A DNA stretch of 64,000 nucleotides from Gordonia sediminis. GTDB lineage: Bacteria > Actinomycetota > Actinomycetes > Mycobacteriales > Mycobacteriaceae. The position numbers and the translations under genes were made by a program. The notes under the pieces are model-generated. The model did no database searches and was not told the origin of the DNA. It saw only the letters and a program-made list of their open reading frames with translations. The stretch lies in the NCBI GenBank assembly GCA_004193205.1, contig RZUM01000002.1, forward strand, positions 496,001 to 560,000. The letters are read 5' to 3'. The stretch's first letter is position 1, and each line of letters begins with the position of its first letter. Shown in pieces: positions 1 through 8,451 of the stretch.

Positions 1-105
1 CCGGATCGCCGCGGCGACCGGAACGTCGCCGAGGTAGCGACTGTTTCGAGCGGCGCGGCAGACGCCCATCATGGCCTCCAACGGATACTGCCCGACGGAG
101 GCCAT
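1..105 (-). CDS. Possible 5' end of a gene running off the left edge
   Basis: On the minus strand an ATG at 105, the first codon after an in-frame stop, opens a frame that stays open to the window edge (35 codons). The translation looks protein-like (it contains GQYPLEAMMGVCRAAR), but I do not recognise a family. It lies just downstream of the alpha/beta hydrolase on the same strand, so it may be the next gene of that operon. No ribosome binding site is clear, so the call is tentative. Confidence 0.25.
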   Translation of the reverse strand, partial: MASVGQYPLEAMMGVCRAARNSRYLGDVPVAAAIR

Positions 106-117
106 GAGTCATCCTGA

Positions 118-996
118 TCAGGAAGCCGAAGAACCCGTTCGATCGGCGATCCACGCGACCAGATCCGCGATCACCTGCTCACGGTTGGTCTCGTTGAGAA
201 TCTCATGGCGCGCGTCGGGGTACACCCGCGTAGTGATGTCGGTGACGCCTGCTGCCTGCAACCGATGCACCAACGGATTGAACAGGGCCAGTCCACCATT
301 TACCGGATCCTTGTCGCCGACGGCGAGATAGAACGGTAGGTCGGAGCGAAGGCCGTTGACGAGGTCGGCGTCGGCCAGTGCACGCGAGCCGATGAACATG
401 CCCCGTGCGGCTCCGGTGTCGAGACCGAATCCGCACAGCGGGTCGGCAATATAGGCGTCGACCATGGCGTCATCACGGCTCAACCAGTCATAGTCGGTGC
501 GCGGTGGCTGGAAGCCGGCGTTGAACATCGCCAGATCGAGCGGTGCATCGAGGTCGAGGGCCGGCTCGAGCAGGTCGAGCGCCGCGGTCCCGGTCAGTGC
601 GACCGCATCGTGAATACCACTGTCTTTCAACAGGTATTGCTGGGATGCGAAAGAACCCATGCTGTGCCCGAGCAGCACCAGTTTGAGGTCGGGTTCGCGT
701 TCGCGCACCAGACGCGCGAAGTCGCCGATGTCGTCGACGAGGTCCTGCCAGCCGTCGTCGCCGATCTCGCCCGGGGTGCCGGTACCGATGTTGCGACCAT
801 GCCCGCGCTGGTCGTAGCCGTAGACGACGAGGCCCGCCGCGGTGAGGGCATCGACAACGTGCTGGTAACGGCCGAGGTGCTCACCCATGCCGTGCATGAG
901 CTGTACGGCCGCAATCGGTTGAACCGCGGGCTCCCACTTCTGCGCGGCGAGGTCAACCCCGGCATGATCGGTGAAGGTGAACGTTGTGGTGGTCAC
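118..996 (-). CDS. Alpha/beta hydrolase, monoacylglycerol lipase / lysophospholipase-like
   Basis: A 292-residue serine hydrolase that probably cleaves monoacylglycerols or lysophospholipids in the cytosol. The nucleophile elbow GHSMG is at residues 110-114 with Ser112. The oxyanion region MHGMGEH is near residue 35, an acidic residue lies in VGDKDPVN and the catalytic histidine in YPDARHE near the C-terminus. Length is normal for the monoglyceride lipase family and there is no signal peptide. It lies downstream of plsB and HAD-plsC on the same strand, and the set parallels M. tuberculosis Rv2482c-Rv2485c, where a lipase also accompanies these acyltransferases (synteny from memory). Substrate is inferred from family and context. 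Confidence 0.8.
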   Translation of the reverse strand: MTTTTFTFTDHAGVDLAAQKWEPAVQPIAAVQLMHGMGEHLGRYQHVVDALTAAGLVVYGYDQRGHGRNIGTGTPGEIGDDGWQDLVDDIGDFARLVREREPDLKLVLLGHSMGSFASQQYLLKDSGIHDAVALTGTAALDLLEPALDLDAPLDLAMFNAGFQPPRTDYDWLSRDDAMVDAYIADPLCGFGLDTGAARGMFIGSRALADADLVNGLRSDLPFYLAVGDKDPVNGGLALFNPLVHRLQAAGVTDITTRVYPDARHEILNETNREQVIADLVAWIADRTGSSAS

Positions 997-1032
997 GCTC
1001 AGTCACGTCCTTACTTGTTGATATCGATGGGT

Positions 1033-2892
1033 TCAAGCCGGCCGGCGGTTGATCGATCGGATCGCCTGCTTTGCGCACAGATCGTGCTCTCCCAACAGTC
1101 CGACCCTCCGACGCACGATCTTGATCTCGTCGTCGAAGTCGCGTCGTCGTTCGGCAAGATCGTCGCCGGGCGAATCGAACAATCCGCGGTGGCGGGCGAG
1201 TCGGATCGCGGTGCGGAACATCTCGGTCGACGTCGACTCCTCACTGACGTTCCGACGCTGCAGTGCCCACTGCCGGGAACGGACCAAACACCGCTCGATG
1301 AACCAACTTTCGTCGATGTCGGCAGTGTCTCCCAGATCAACGAGCTCAGACGCGACCACGGCGTACGCCTCAATGAACGGGCGGAGCACAAGCGGCGCGA
1401 GGAGCAGATCGGCACTCGCCAAAGATGCCGACGCGGTGTCACGGTCGATTCTCCCGAGCTGCGCTGCGCTGCCGCCCGAGAGAATCGCCAGCTCCCGCTG
1501 CAGCTCCTGGAGGAAGCCATCACGTCCGGAGAAGAAGAACTCGAACTTCAGCAGGTCGCGCAACCGTAGTGCGCAGTCGACGGCGCCCGGATCCGACTGC
1601 TCGGTCAGTGCTTGGAGGGCAACCTCGAGAATCGCACGCTCGACGAGCGCATGGATCGCACTGTTCCTATAGATCGCCGCGACCAGGTGCTGCGTCGGCT
1701 CGATCGACCACACGGTGGTGTCACCCTGAAAGTTCAGCAGCACGCCCGAACGAACCAGATCCTGCAGCGCACGCCGCACCGTCGAGCGGTCGGTCAGATT
1801 GGCCCCGCCGGCGGTGGGCCAGTTCCGGGCGGTCAGATAGTTCGCCAGCGGGTCGACGGTACTGATGACCTCGTCGAGTGTCAGCGCGCGGTCGGCCGCC
1901 AGCAGCGCGATGCATACCGCCGCGGTCGGGGTGATCGGCGTAGCGGTGTTGATGTTGTGCGACACCTCGACGGCGACCCGCTCGATCGCGGTGGACTCCG
2001 CCGACTCGCCCCTCAACTGTTGCAGTCGGGTGCCGAGTTCGATCGGCTCTCCGATGTCGATGTAGATGCGGCCCAGTCGATCTCGAAGGCCGCGGAGGTA
2101 TCCGACGAACCAGGACAGGTCCTCCGGGGTCTTTCCCAGGCCGCGTGCCTCGGCGGTCATCAGCTCCGCCTCGTGGGTCGGCAGCTGATCGTAGAGCAGC
2201 GATACCGGGACCAGCAGGACATCGGAGGAGCCGTCCTGCGTGTCGACCGCGTCGGCGACGTACCGCAGCAGGCCCAGTCGCGGCGGTCGCAGCTTTCCCG
2301 TCCGCGATCGCCCGCCTTCGATCGACCAGATCATGTTGGCCCGCTCGGCGACCAGCTGTTTCATGAAGCGCCGCAACGCCAACTTGTACACCGGCGCATC
2401 CGACGTGCTTCGGCGAATGTGCACGATCCCGGTGCGACGCGCGATCGTGCCCAGCGGGAAGAAGTTGAGGTTCGCGCCGGCGAATCCGAACGGGGCGCGC
2501 ACCCCCAGTTCGGTCAGCGCGCTCGGAAACGCCCACTCATCGAGGTAGGAGCGGTGCGAGATCAGGAACACCAAGGAGTGCTCTCGATCGAGGGCGCGCA
2601 GGTTGGCGATTGCCTCCTCGTCGACGAGGCGGTCGAAGCCCCGTAGCATCCACCGTCCCAGCCGATGCCATTGGGTAAGCACCGCGTCATTGTGGCTCGA
2701 CGCCATCTCGTCGAGGTGTTCGTGGACCTCACCGAGGACCTCCTCGAGCGGAATATGCAGGCGCGCTGCGAGTTCAGCGGCTTCGGTGTTGAAATCCGGG
2801 TCATCGAGCACTGCCCGCACGATTGGCGGATCGGCGCGGCGTCCCATCAGGTTACCGACGACCTTCATGCCCGGGATCGATGCGCGTGTCAT
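1033..2892 (-). CDS. plsB: Glycerol-3-phosphate acyltransferase, PlsB-type
   Basis: Transfers an acyl group to glycerol-3-phosphate, the first step of phospholipid and triacylglycerol synthesis, at the membrane. The 619-residue product has the acyltransferase block HRSYLD (HX4D, residues 113-118) and the glycerophosphate-binding block EGGRSRTGK (192-200), typical of long PlsB proteins. The reading frame stays open further upstream to 3030, but I place the start at 2892 because that ATG overlaps the TGA of the upstream HAD-PlsC gene (ATGA, 4 nt), a classic coupled junction. M. tuberculosis plsB2 (Rv2482c) next to plsC (Rv2483c) has the same order. The long acidic and helical C-terminal half has no catalytic motif I recognise. 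Confidence 0.85.
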   Translation of the reverse strand: MTRASIPGMKVVGNLMGRRADPPIVRAVLDDPDFNTEAAELAARLHIPLEEVLGEVHEHLDEMASSHNDAVLTQWHRLGRWMLRGFDRLVDEEAIANLRALDREHSLVFLISHRSYLDEWAFPSALTELGVRAPFGFAGANLNFFPLGTIARRTGIVHIRRSTSDAPVYKLALRRFMKQLVAERANMIWSIEGGRSRTGKLRPPRLGLLRYVADAVDTQDGSSDVLLVPVSLLYDQLPTHEAELMTAEARGLGKTPEDLSWFVGYLRGLRDRLGRIYIDIGEPIELGTRLQQLRGESAESTAIERVAVEVSHNINTATPITPTAAVCIALLAADRALTLDEVISTVDPLANYLTARNWPTAGGANLTDRSTVRRALQDLVRSGVLLNFQGDTTVWSIEPTQHLVAAIYRNSAIHALVERAILEVALQALTEQSDPGAVDCALRLRDLLKFEFFFSGRDGFLQELQRELAILSGGSAAQLGRIDRDTASASLASADLLLAPLVLRPFIEAYAVVASELVDLGDTADIDESWFIERCLVRSRQWALQRRNVSEESTSTEMFRTAIRLARHRGLFDSPGDDLAERRRDFDDEIKIVRRRVGLLGEHDLCAKQAIRSINRRPA

Positions 2893-4427
2893 TTCGCATC
2901 CACCCCGATCGGCGTCGTCGTCCGGGCAGTCGTCGTCACCGCATTGCCATTCGATGGCCAGTTCTCGAGGGTCTCGACATAGAGATCGTGCACCGCGCGG
3001 ACAGTGCGATCGAGATCCGCTTTCTGCCAATCCGCCGTCGGGATCGGCTCGTGGACGACGACCTGCACCGTCCCGTTGCGGGTGGTCTTCGCGTTACGCC
3101 ACATCAGTTCACCCGCATTGCGGATCACCACCGGAACGATCGGCACCCCGGCCTGCCAGGCCAGGTGGAACGCGCCCTTCTTGAACTCGCCGACCTGAGG
3201 TGTGAGCGATCGGGTGCCCTCGGGCGAGATCACGATCGACACCCCGTCTGCGAGCCGCTGCTGCGCCTCGGCCATCGCGTCCCGGGCCCGCTCCGAATCG
3301 GAGCGGTCGACGAAGGCGAACTCGGCCATCGACAGGATCTGTCCCAGCACCGGAACATCGGCGAGCTCACGCTTGGCGACGGCCGTGAATCCGCCCTTCA
3401 ACAGCGATGTCGTGACCAACAGGTCGATCAGTGAGCTCTGGTGATTGATCAAGAACACGGCGGGACGTTGCGACCACACATTCTTCTCGCCGATCACCTC
3501 GATGTCGACGTCGCCCAGCGCGGAGGCCACGTGCGCGAACAGTGACGTGGCGAAGTCGATTCCGCGCCGTCGACGGCGGGTGAGCACACCGATCGCGATA
3601 CCGGCCGCACTCGATCCCGCCAGCGCGCCGTACATCGCCGCCGTTCGCACCACCGGCAGCGGGTTGAATCGGCTGTCACCCTTGCGCATGTCCAGCGTCG
3701 GCCAGTCGTGTTCGGCTGCGACGCGGGCGAGTTCATCCTGCGGGTTCACCACCCGCGCCTTGCCGACTGCCGCGAGGAACGGCACGTCCTCGTCCCCGTT
3801 CGCATAGGCGTAGGACTTGGCGAGGCTGATCCCGGCACGCTTCGCGAACTCCTTCACCGCATCCGCTTTGCCCTCGCCCCACGGCGGGCGACCGGCCACG
3901 CGGCCGGTGAGCACGCCATCGCGCTCCTCCAACTCGGTACACAAGATATCGTCGACGCCGATCTCGCGGGCCAGCGAAGCGACCTGCAGTCGAGTGGCCG
4001 ATGTCGCGATCACCACGGTGTGGCCACGACGCTGGTGTGCTTTCACCAATCGCCATGACTCGTGGAACAGCTGGCCCGCGATCCCCTGCACGAAGAGACG
4101 TTCGCCGAGTTCTTCGATGTCCGACGCCTGTCGGCCCGCCCACCCGGCGACCCCGGTGCGCAGCATGTCGCCGAACTGGTCCTCGGACATGGTGGGCCCG
4201 AGCATCGACCTGACGGTGGACACCAACTCCGGAACGCCCACCTCGAGGTTCCGGAACCTCTCCGAGTACAGCGCCGCCGCGGAGTATCCGTCGATGAGCG
4301 TGCCGTCGAAGTCGAAGAAGGCCGCGATCTTCGGACCCTTCGGTGAGCGGCTGATTTCGTGGAGCTCGTCGTCGAGCGTCATGCGGTTCTCGCTTTCGTG
4401 CGGGGGCCCTCCCAGGGCTTCCGCCAT
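2889..4427 (-). CDS. plsC: HAD-IB phosphatase fused to 1-acylglycerol-3-phosphate acyltransferase
   Basis: A bifunctional 512-residue protein. The N-terminal half is a SerB-like HAD-IB phosphatase with DFDGTLIDG at residues 39-47. The C-terminal half is a PlsC-type acyltransferase with NHQSSLID (HX4D) and ISPEGTRS. Its role is second acylation of lysophosphatidate; the HAD domain may dephosphorylate a lipid phosphate, but its substrate is unknown. The fusion matches mycobacterial Rv2483c. The start at 4427 lacks a clear ribosome binding site; ATG at 4382 (MTLDDELHE) is an alternative. The gene is divergent from the wax-ester synthase gene, with a GntR-type operator in the 50-bp gap, and overlaps plsB by 4 nt downstream. 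Confidence 0.85.
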   Translation of the reverse strand: MAEALGGPPHESENRMTLDDELHEISRSPKGPKIAAFFDFDGTLIDGYSAAALYSERFRNLEVGVPELVSTVRSMLGPTMSEDQFGDMLRTGVAGWAGRQASDIEELGERLFVQGIAGQLFHESWRLVKAHQRRGHTVVIATSATRLQVASLAREIGVDDILCTELEERDGVLTGRVAGRPPWGEGKADAVKEFAKRAGISLAKSYAYANGDEDVPFLAAVGKARVVNPQDELARVAAEHDWPTLDMRKGDSRFNPLPVVRTAAMYGALAGSSAAGIAIGVLTRRRRRGIDFATSLFAHVASALGDVDIEVIGEKNVWSQRPAVFLINHQSSLIDLLVTTSLLKGGFTAVAKRELADVPVLGQILSMAEFAFVDRSDSERARDAMAEAQQRLADGVSIVISPEGTRSLTPQVGEFKKGAFHLAWQAGVPIVPVVIRNAGELMWRNAKTTRNGTVQVVVHEPIPTADWQKADLDRTVRAVHDLYVETLENWPSNGNAVTTTARTTTPIGVDAK

Positions 4428-4447
4428 GAGACCAACTTGGTTACATT

Positions 4448-4458
4448 TGGTCTAACCA
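4448..4458. promoter_or_regulatory. FadR-type operator, site A (plsC / WS-DGAT divergent promoter)
   Basis: TGGTCTAACCA, a TGGT-N3-ACCA palindrome with A/T-rich flanks (TTT on the left, TA on the right), is centred in the 50-bp gap between the divergent plsC and wax-ester synthase genes. A second 11-bp palindrome, ACCAACTTGGT, lies at 4431-4441. The pattern matches the TNGTNNNACNA class bound by FadR-subfamily GntR proteins (family knowledge). Which protein binds it is inference. Confidence 0.6.
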
Positions 4459-4477
4459 TACAAATTGGAGACCATAA

Positions 4478-5899
4478 ATGGAAGTTCCTCGGAAAATCAA
4501 CGATGAAGCGGCCCAGTGGGGCGGCCCGGCGCAGATGTCGGCATGGGAGGGCCTGATGTGGCGTGCCGAGACGGATCGGCGTACCCGATCCACCGGTATG
4601 TTGCTCGAGACGCTCGACCGCGAACCCGACTGGGACAGGTTCGTGGATGCTGTCGCGCGAACCGCGCAGAGAATTCCACGCCTGCGAGATCGGGTGGTCG
4701 AGCCGAGCGTGCCGGTGGTGCAGCCGGTGTGGTCGCCGTACGAGGCGTTCGACGTCGGCGACCATGTCCGTCGAGTTCGGATCGCGGCGCCGGGTACCCA
4801 TCGCCAACTGCTCGAACAGTGCGACGTCGAGTGGGACCGTGAGATGGATCGGACGAAGCCGCCGTGGGAGGTCATCCTCTTCACCGGTTTCGAGGACGGC
4901 AAAGCGGCCATGGGGTTCCGCTGTCATCACAGTCTGTCCGACGGCATGGGCCTGATCCAGCTCCTCCGACTCTCGCATGTCAGTGGCGCGGAGCCCACGT
5001 CTGCCCCGCAGGAGCCCCGACGTGTGGTCACCACCACCGGATTGATGGTGGACGCCGCACGATCGGCGTTGAACCCGGCCAACGTCGTCAGGTTCGCACG
5101 TACCGGAGTGAGCACTGCGGTGCACACCGCGACCAGTCCCGTCGAGTCCGTCGGGAGTGCGTCGCGCTATGTCCGGTCACTTGCCCGGATGCTCGACAAC
5201 CCCGTCGGGGACGCTACCCCGGTGCTGTCGAACCGGAGCTCGCATCACCGACTGTCCACGCTCGACATACCACTGCGGGAATTGAAAGCCGCGAGCGCAG
5301 CCGTTGGCGGATCGGTCAACGACGCGTTCGTCGCGGCCATCCTCGGGGGCGTGCGCCGGTACCACGAAATCGCGGGCGAAGTCGCCGCGCAGCGAGTGGT
5401 CGTCGCGATGCCGGTGAGCCTGCGCAAGGAAGACGATCCGCTCGGCGGAAACCGGTTCGCGGGCATTCGTTTTGCTGCCCCGGGTGCCGAACACGATCCG
5501 GTCGTTCGCATTCGTGCTGTCCGCGAGCATGTTCTGCAGGCGCGTCAGGAACCCGCCATCGGCTTTCTGGATCAACTCTCGCCGGCACTGACGCGGCTCC
5601 CCACGCCAATCATCATCGAGCTCTCGGCGAATCTGACCTCGAGTTCCGATGTGCAGATCTCGAATATCCGCGGACTGACCGAGCCCGTGACCTTGGCCGG
5701 CACCCAGGTGACCGGCACCTATCCGCTCGGCCCGCGACCAGGCGTGGCGATCATGGTCGCCATGATCACCTACGGCGGCACGTGCTGCCTGGGGATCAAC
5801 GCGGATCCGCTCTGCTTCGCGGACGCCGAAGCGTTCGAACGTGCGCTAACCGAGGGATTCGACGAAGTGCTGGCGCTGGCCGATGCGGGTTCGCGATGA
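4478..5899 (+). CDS. Wax ester synthase / diacylglycerol acyltransferase (WS/DGAT)
   Basis: Esterifies acyl-CoA with diacylglycerol or a fatty alcohol to make storage lipid at the membrane or lipid-droplet surface. The 473-residue protein has the catalytic HHXXXDG motif as HHSLSDG at residues 150-156 and a later block around VNDAFVAAILGG and SNIRGL typical of the family. It is divergent from plsC, and its stop overlaps the start of the next hydrolase by 4 nt (ATGA at 5896-5899), so the two are co-translated. The TGGT-N3-ACCA operator upstream suggests control by the local GntR regulator. Closest neighbourhood analogue known to me is Rv2484c. Confidence 0.88.
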   Translation: MEVPRKINDEAAQWGGPAQMSAWEGLMWRAETDRRTRSTGMLLETLDREPDWDRFVDAVARTAQRIPRLRDRVVEPSVPVVQPVWSPYEAFDVGDHVRRVRIAAPGTHRQLLEQCDVEWDREMDRTKPPWEVILFTGFEDGKAAMGFRCHHSLSDGMGLIQLLRLSHVSGAEPTSAPQEPRRVVTTTGLMVDAARSALNPANVVRFARTGVSTAVHTATSPVESVGSASRYVRSLARMLDNPVGDATPVLSNRSSHHRLSTLDIPLRELKAASAAVGGSVNDAFVAAILGGVRRYHEIAGEVAAQRVVVAMPVSLRKEDDPLGGNRFAGIRFAAPGAEHDPVVRIRAVREHVLQARQEPAIGFLDQLSPALTRLPTPIIIELSANLTSSSDVQISNIRGLTEPVTLAGTQVTGTYPLGPRPGVAIMVAMITYGGTCCLGINADPLCFADAEAFERALTEGFDEVLALADAGSR

Positions 5900-6852
5900 C
5901 GGCATCAGATCCCGAAATCACCGAGATCGATGTGCGCATCCGCGCCGACGAGGACGCCGCGTACCGCGCGTACGGGGCGTCGGGCACGGACCGCTACCTC
6001 ACCGTCGAGGGCGGAGTGGGCCACATCCGCGTCCGGATCAAGGAATTCGGACCGGCCGACGACCCGGTCCCGGTGTTGCTGCTACACGGCATCGCTTCGG
6101 CGAATATTCTTGCCGCACCACTACTTCCCTATCTGACGCACCGGCGCGTCGTGGCGATCGACTGGCCCGGTCACGGGCTGTCCGACACCAACGTCCTGGC
6201 CAAGTCGATCGACCTGCGCGCCCACGTGTATTCGGTGATCGATTCCGCCCTCGACGCGCTCGGCGTCGACCAGGTCGACATCGTCGGCCATTCCCTCGGC
6301 GGACAATTCTCGCTCTATTCCGCGCTGGACAACCCGGCCCGCATCAGACGGGTGGCACTCCTGGGTGCGCCCGGCGCCTCCCTCGCCGGGGTGTCCCCGG
6401 TCCCGGCCATGCGGGTTCTCGCGCTACCCCGCGTCGGGCCGAAACTGTTGTCCATACCCATGTCGGACAGAGCTTTTCAGCGCAACAATGACCTCATGCT
6501 CGGTGCGGGTGCGCTGAGCGAGGTCGAGCCGGAACTCGTGACCGCCCTGCGCTCGATCGCGGACCGCACCACCAACGCGGCAAGTATCGCGAGCTACTTC
6601 CGTGCTCTCATCCGCTGGTCGGTGCGGTCCGAGGTCCAGTTGACCGGAGTCGACCTGTCCCGCATCCAACAGAAGGTGCTGATGGTGTGGGGTGACGGTG
6701 ATGTGTTCCTGACGCCGGCGGCGGCCGCCACGTCGATCGTCGCCATCCCGGACAATCGACTCGTGTCCATCACCGGAGCCGGACACGCACCGTGGCTGCA
6801 GTCGCTGGAAAGGGCCGGGATGGCGCTGTCCGAGCATCTGGGTGATGCCTGA
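5896..6852 (+). CDS. Alpha/beta hydrolase (esterase/lipase-like)
   Basis: A 318-residue serine hydrolase with LLLHGIAS (oxyanion region), GHSLGG at residues 131-136 (nucleophile Ser133), an acidic residue in VWGDGDVF and the histidine in GAGHAPW near the C-terminus, a complete triad. The ATG at 5896 overlaps the WS/DGAT stop by 4 nt; longer in-frame reading upstream runs inside the WS/DGAT gene and is not used. Translational coupling to a storage-lipid synthase suggests a lipid-ester substrate, but specificity cannot be read from sequence. A strong hairpin terminator follows at 6893-6928. Confidence 0.8.
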   Translation: MTASDPEITEIDVRIRADEDAAYRAYGASGTDRYLTVEGGVGHIRVRIKEFGPADDPVPVLLLHGIASANILAAPLLPYLTHRRVVAIDWPGHGLSDTNVLAKSIDLRAHVYSVIDSALDALGVDQVDIVGHSLGGQFSLYSALDNPARIRRVALLGAPGASLAGVSPVPAMRVLALPRVGPKLLSIPMSDRAFQRNNDLMLGAGALSEVEPELVTALRSIADRTTNAASIASYFRALIRWSVRSEVQLTGVDLSRIQQKVLMVWGDGDVFLTPAAAATSIVAIPDNRLVSITGAGHAPWLQSLERAGMALSEHLGDA

Positions 6853-6892
6853 AGGCCGGTCGTCAGCCCATCGGAAAAGCCTGGAACACAGC

Positions 6893-6928
6893 GAAAGCGC
6901 CCGCAGCCTCAGGGCTGCGGGCGCTTTC
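6893..6928. terminator. Bidirectional hairpin terminator
   Basis: A perfect 16-bp stem (arms 6893-6908 and 6913-6928, loop TCAG) with an A-run on the left and a T-run on the right of the stem lies between the convergent hydrolase and MFS genes. It can serve both. Confidence 0.85.
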
Positions 6929-6939
6929 CGTCGTGGACG

Positions 6940-8223
6940 TCAGGTCGCCGGCAATCGCTCCGGCACGGCCTCGGTTTCCGCCACCAACTCCTGGTGGTCC
7001 AGCGAGTAGCGGTACCGACCCATGCCCAGCAGACATACGATCCCCGCTCCGACCATCACCACGATCGGAAGGACCCCAGCGGCATACGATCCGGTGGCTC
7101 CGTAGACCTGGCCGAGCAGGTAGATGCCGAAGGCCGAACCCATCGCGTACAGGAAGTACACCGAGCCGAGGACACGCGCGTACGAGTGCTTGGGGAAGTA
7201 ACGGCTGGTCATGTACGCGGCGAGATCGCCTTCGGCGCCCAGTGCGACGCCGACCAGAGCCGCGCCCAGGAAGAGCACCGCGACGCTACTCGAGGTGATC
7301 AACAGGATCACCCCGACGGCGCACATCGCGAAGATGACCGATCCGATGATCGGCGCGAAGTACCGGTCGAGCAGGAACCCGACACCGAATCGCGCCGCCA
7401 CCGACGACAAGCTCAGCACCGACAAGAGGACGACGGCGAGTGAGCGGTCGAAGCCCTTGTCGGTGGTCATCGGAACCACCTGAGCCATCAGACCGAACGT
7501 CGCCGACGACACAAGGAAGATGGCGGCGCAGAGCAGCCAGAAATGGCGCGAACCGGTAGCAATCGACGCCAACGACTGACCCGCGATTCGACCGCGTGCT
7601 CGCGCAAGTCGACGCTCCTCGACGTGCTCAGCAGGCATCCGAGTGACGAATGCATAGACCGACACGGGAATCACCGTGCACAACGCGCCGACGATCACGA
7701 AGGTCGATCGCCAACCCACCTCTGCCAGAAGAAAATTCGCGAGATAGGGCATCATCACGCCGCAGGCGCCCAGTCCTGCCATCAGGCAGCCCAGGGCCAG
7801 ACCCCGACGATCGTGGAACCAGGCACTCACCACAGTGGCGTGTGCGATGGGATTCAGTGCACCCGCGCCGGCGCCGATCACCACGCACAGCGCGTAGAAC
7901 GCAGCCTGATTGTTCGGCATCGCGGCCATGAGCATGAGGCCGCCGCCGAATGCGAGAACCATCGGGATCGACGGGATACTGGGCCCGAACCGGTCGACGA
8001 GAAGGCCGAGCGCCACGATGCTGCATCCCACCACCAGGGTCTCGATCGACAGCCCGTTGGTGATGACACTGCGTTCCCAGCCGAGGTCCTCGGTCATGGG
8101 CTTTCCGAGCACGTTGAACAACACGTTGACCGTCGTCGTTCCGAACAACAACGTCAGAAATCCGGTCGCGGCATACCACCACCGGTTGAGTTGGCGTCCC
8201 TGCACCATCGTCGAACTCGCCAT
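6940..8223 (-). CDS. MFS transporter (monocarboxylate/oxalate-formate antiporter-like)
   Basis: A 12-helix major facilitator of 427 residues with a hydrophobic profile throughout, MTEDLGWERSVIT after helix 1 and a GLLVDRFGP loop between helices 2 and 3, as in the OFA/MCT-like group. The frame is open to 8262, but ATG at 8223 (MASSTMVQG) is preceded by GAAGGGATG and removes a non-hydrophobic leader. It is divergent from the BadI-like operon and may import the carboxylate used by it (inference from context only). No substrate-defining residues can be named. Confidence 0.75.
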   Translation of the reverse strand: MASSTMVQGRQLNRWWYAATGFLTLLFGTTTVNVLFNVLGKPMTEDLGWERSVITNGLSIETLVVGCSIVALGLLVDRFGPSIPSIPMVLAFGGGLMLMAAMPNNQAAFYALCVVIGAGAGALNPIAHATVVSAWFHDRRGLALGCLMAGLGACGVMMPYLANFLLAEVGWRSTFVIVGALCTVIPVSVYAFVTRMPAEHVEERRLARARGRIAGQSLASIATGSRHFWLLCAAIFLVSSATFGLMAQVVPMTTDKGFDRSLAVVLLSVLSLSSVAARFGVGFLLDRYFAPIIGSVIFAMCAVGVILLITSSSVAVLFLGAALVGVALGAEGDLAAYMTSRYFPKHSYARVLGSVYFLYAMGSAFGIYLLGQVYGATGSYAAGVLPIVVMVGAGIVCLLGMGRYRYSLDHQELVAETEAVPERLPAT

Positions 8224-8388
8224 GTGTGCATCCCTTCGAAGATTGCGAACAGGCCCCCGCATCCCGAGTGTCCGGGATCACACACATGACACCATGCGGA
8301 CAGTCCAAATGTAAAGATTGGACCAAATTGAACGGTTTCGGGCTCTGCCTATTGCCCAGTGGGCACCCACACGTTAGTGTTGCGTAAA

Positions 8389-8399
8389 TGGTCAGTCCA
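8389..8399. promoter_or_regulatory. FadR-type operator, site B (upstream of the badI-like operon)
   Basis: TGGTCAGTCCA, flanked by A on the left and T on the right to give ATGG...CCAT symmetry, lies 52 bp before the BadI-like ATG. The core is the exact reverse complement of site E at 33384. One inner base departs from TGGT-N3-ACCA. A separate inverted repeat GTCCAA-N9-TTGGAC sits nearby at 8303-8323, closer to the divergent MFS gene. Confidence 0.55.
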
Positions 8400-8451
8400 T
8401 AAACGCGGGCTGGCCGACCCGACCGACACAATGAGAGGACACCGACGTCTG

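Noticed and set aside
1612-2646. Long plus-strand open frame opposite plsB
   Set aside because: It is antisense to a gene with clear acyltransferase motifs; long antisense frames are expected at this GC content and its translation has no family features.
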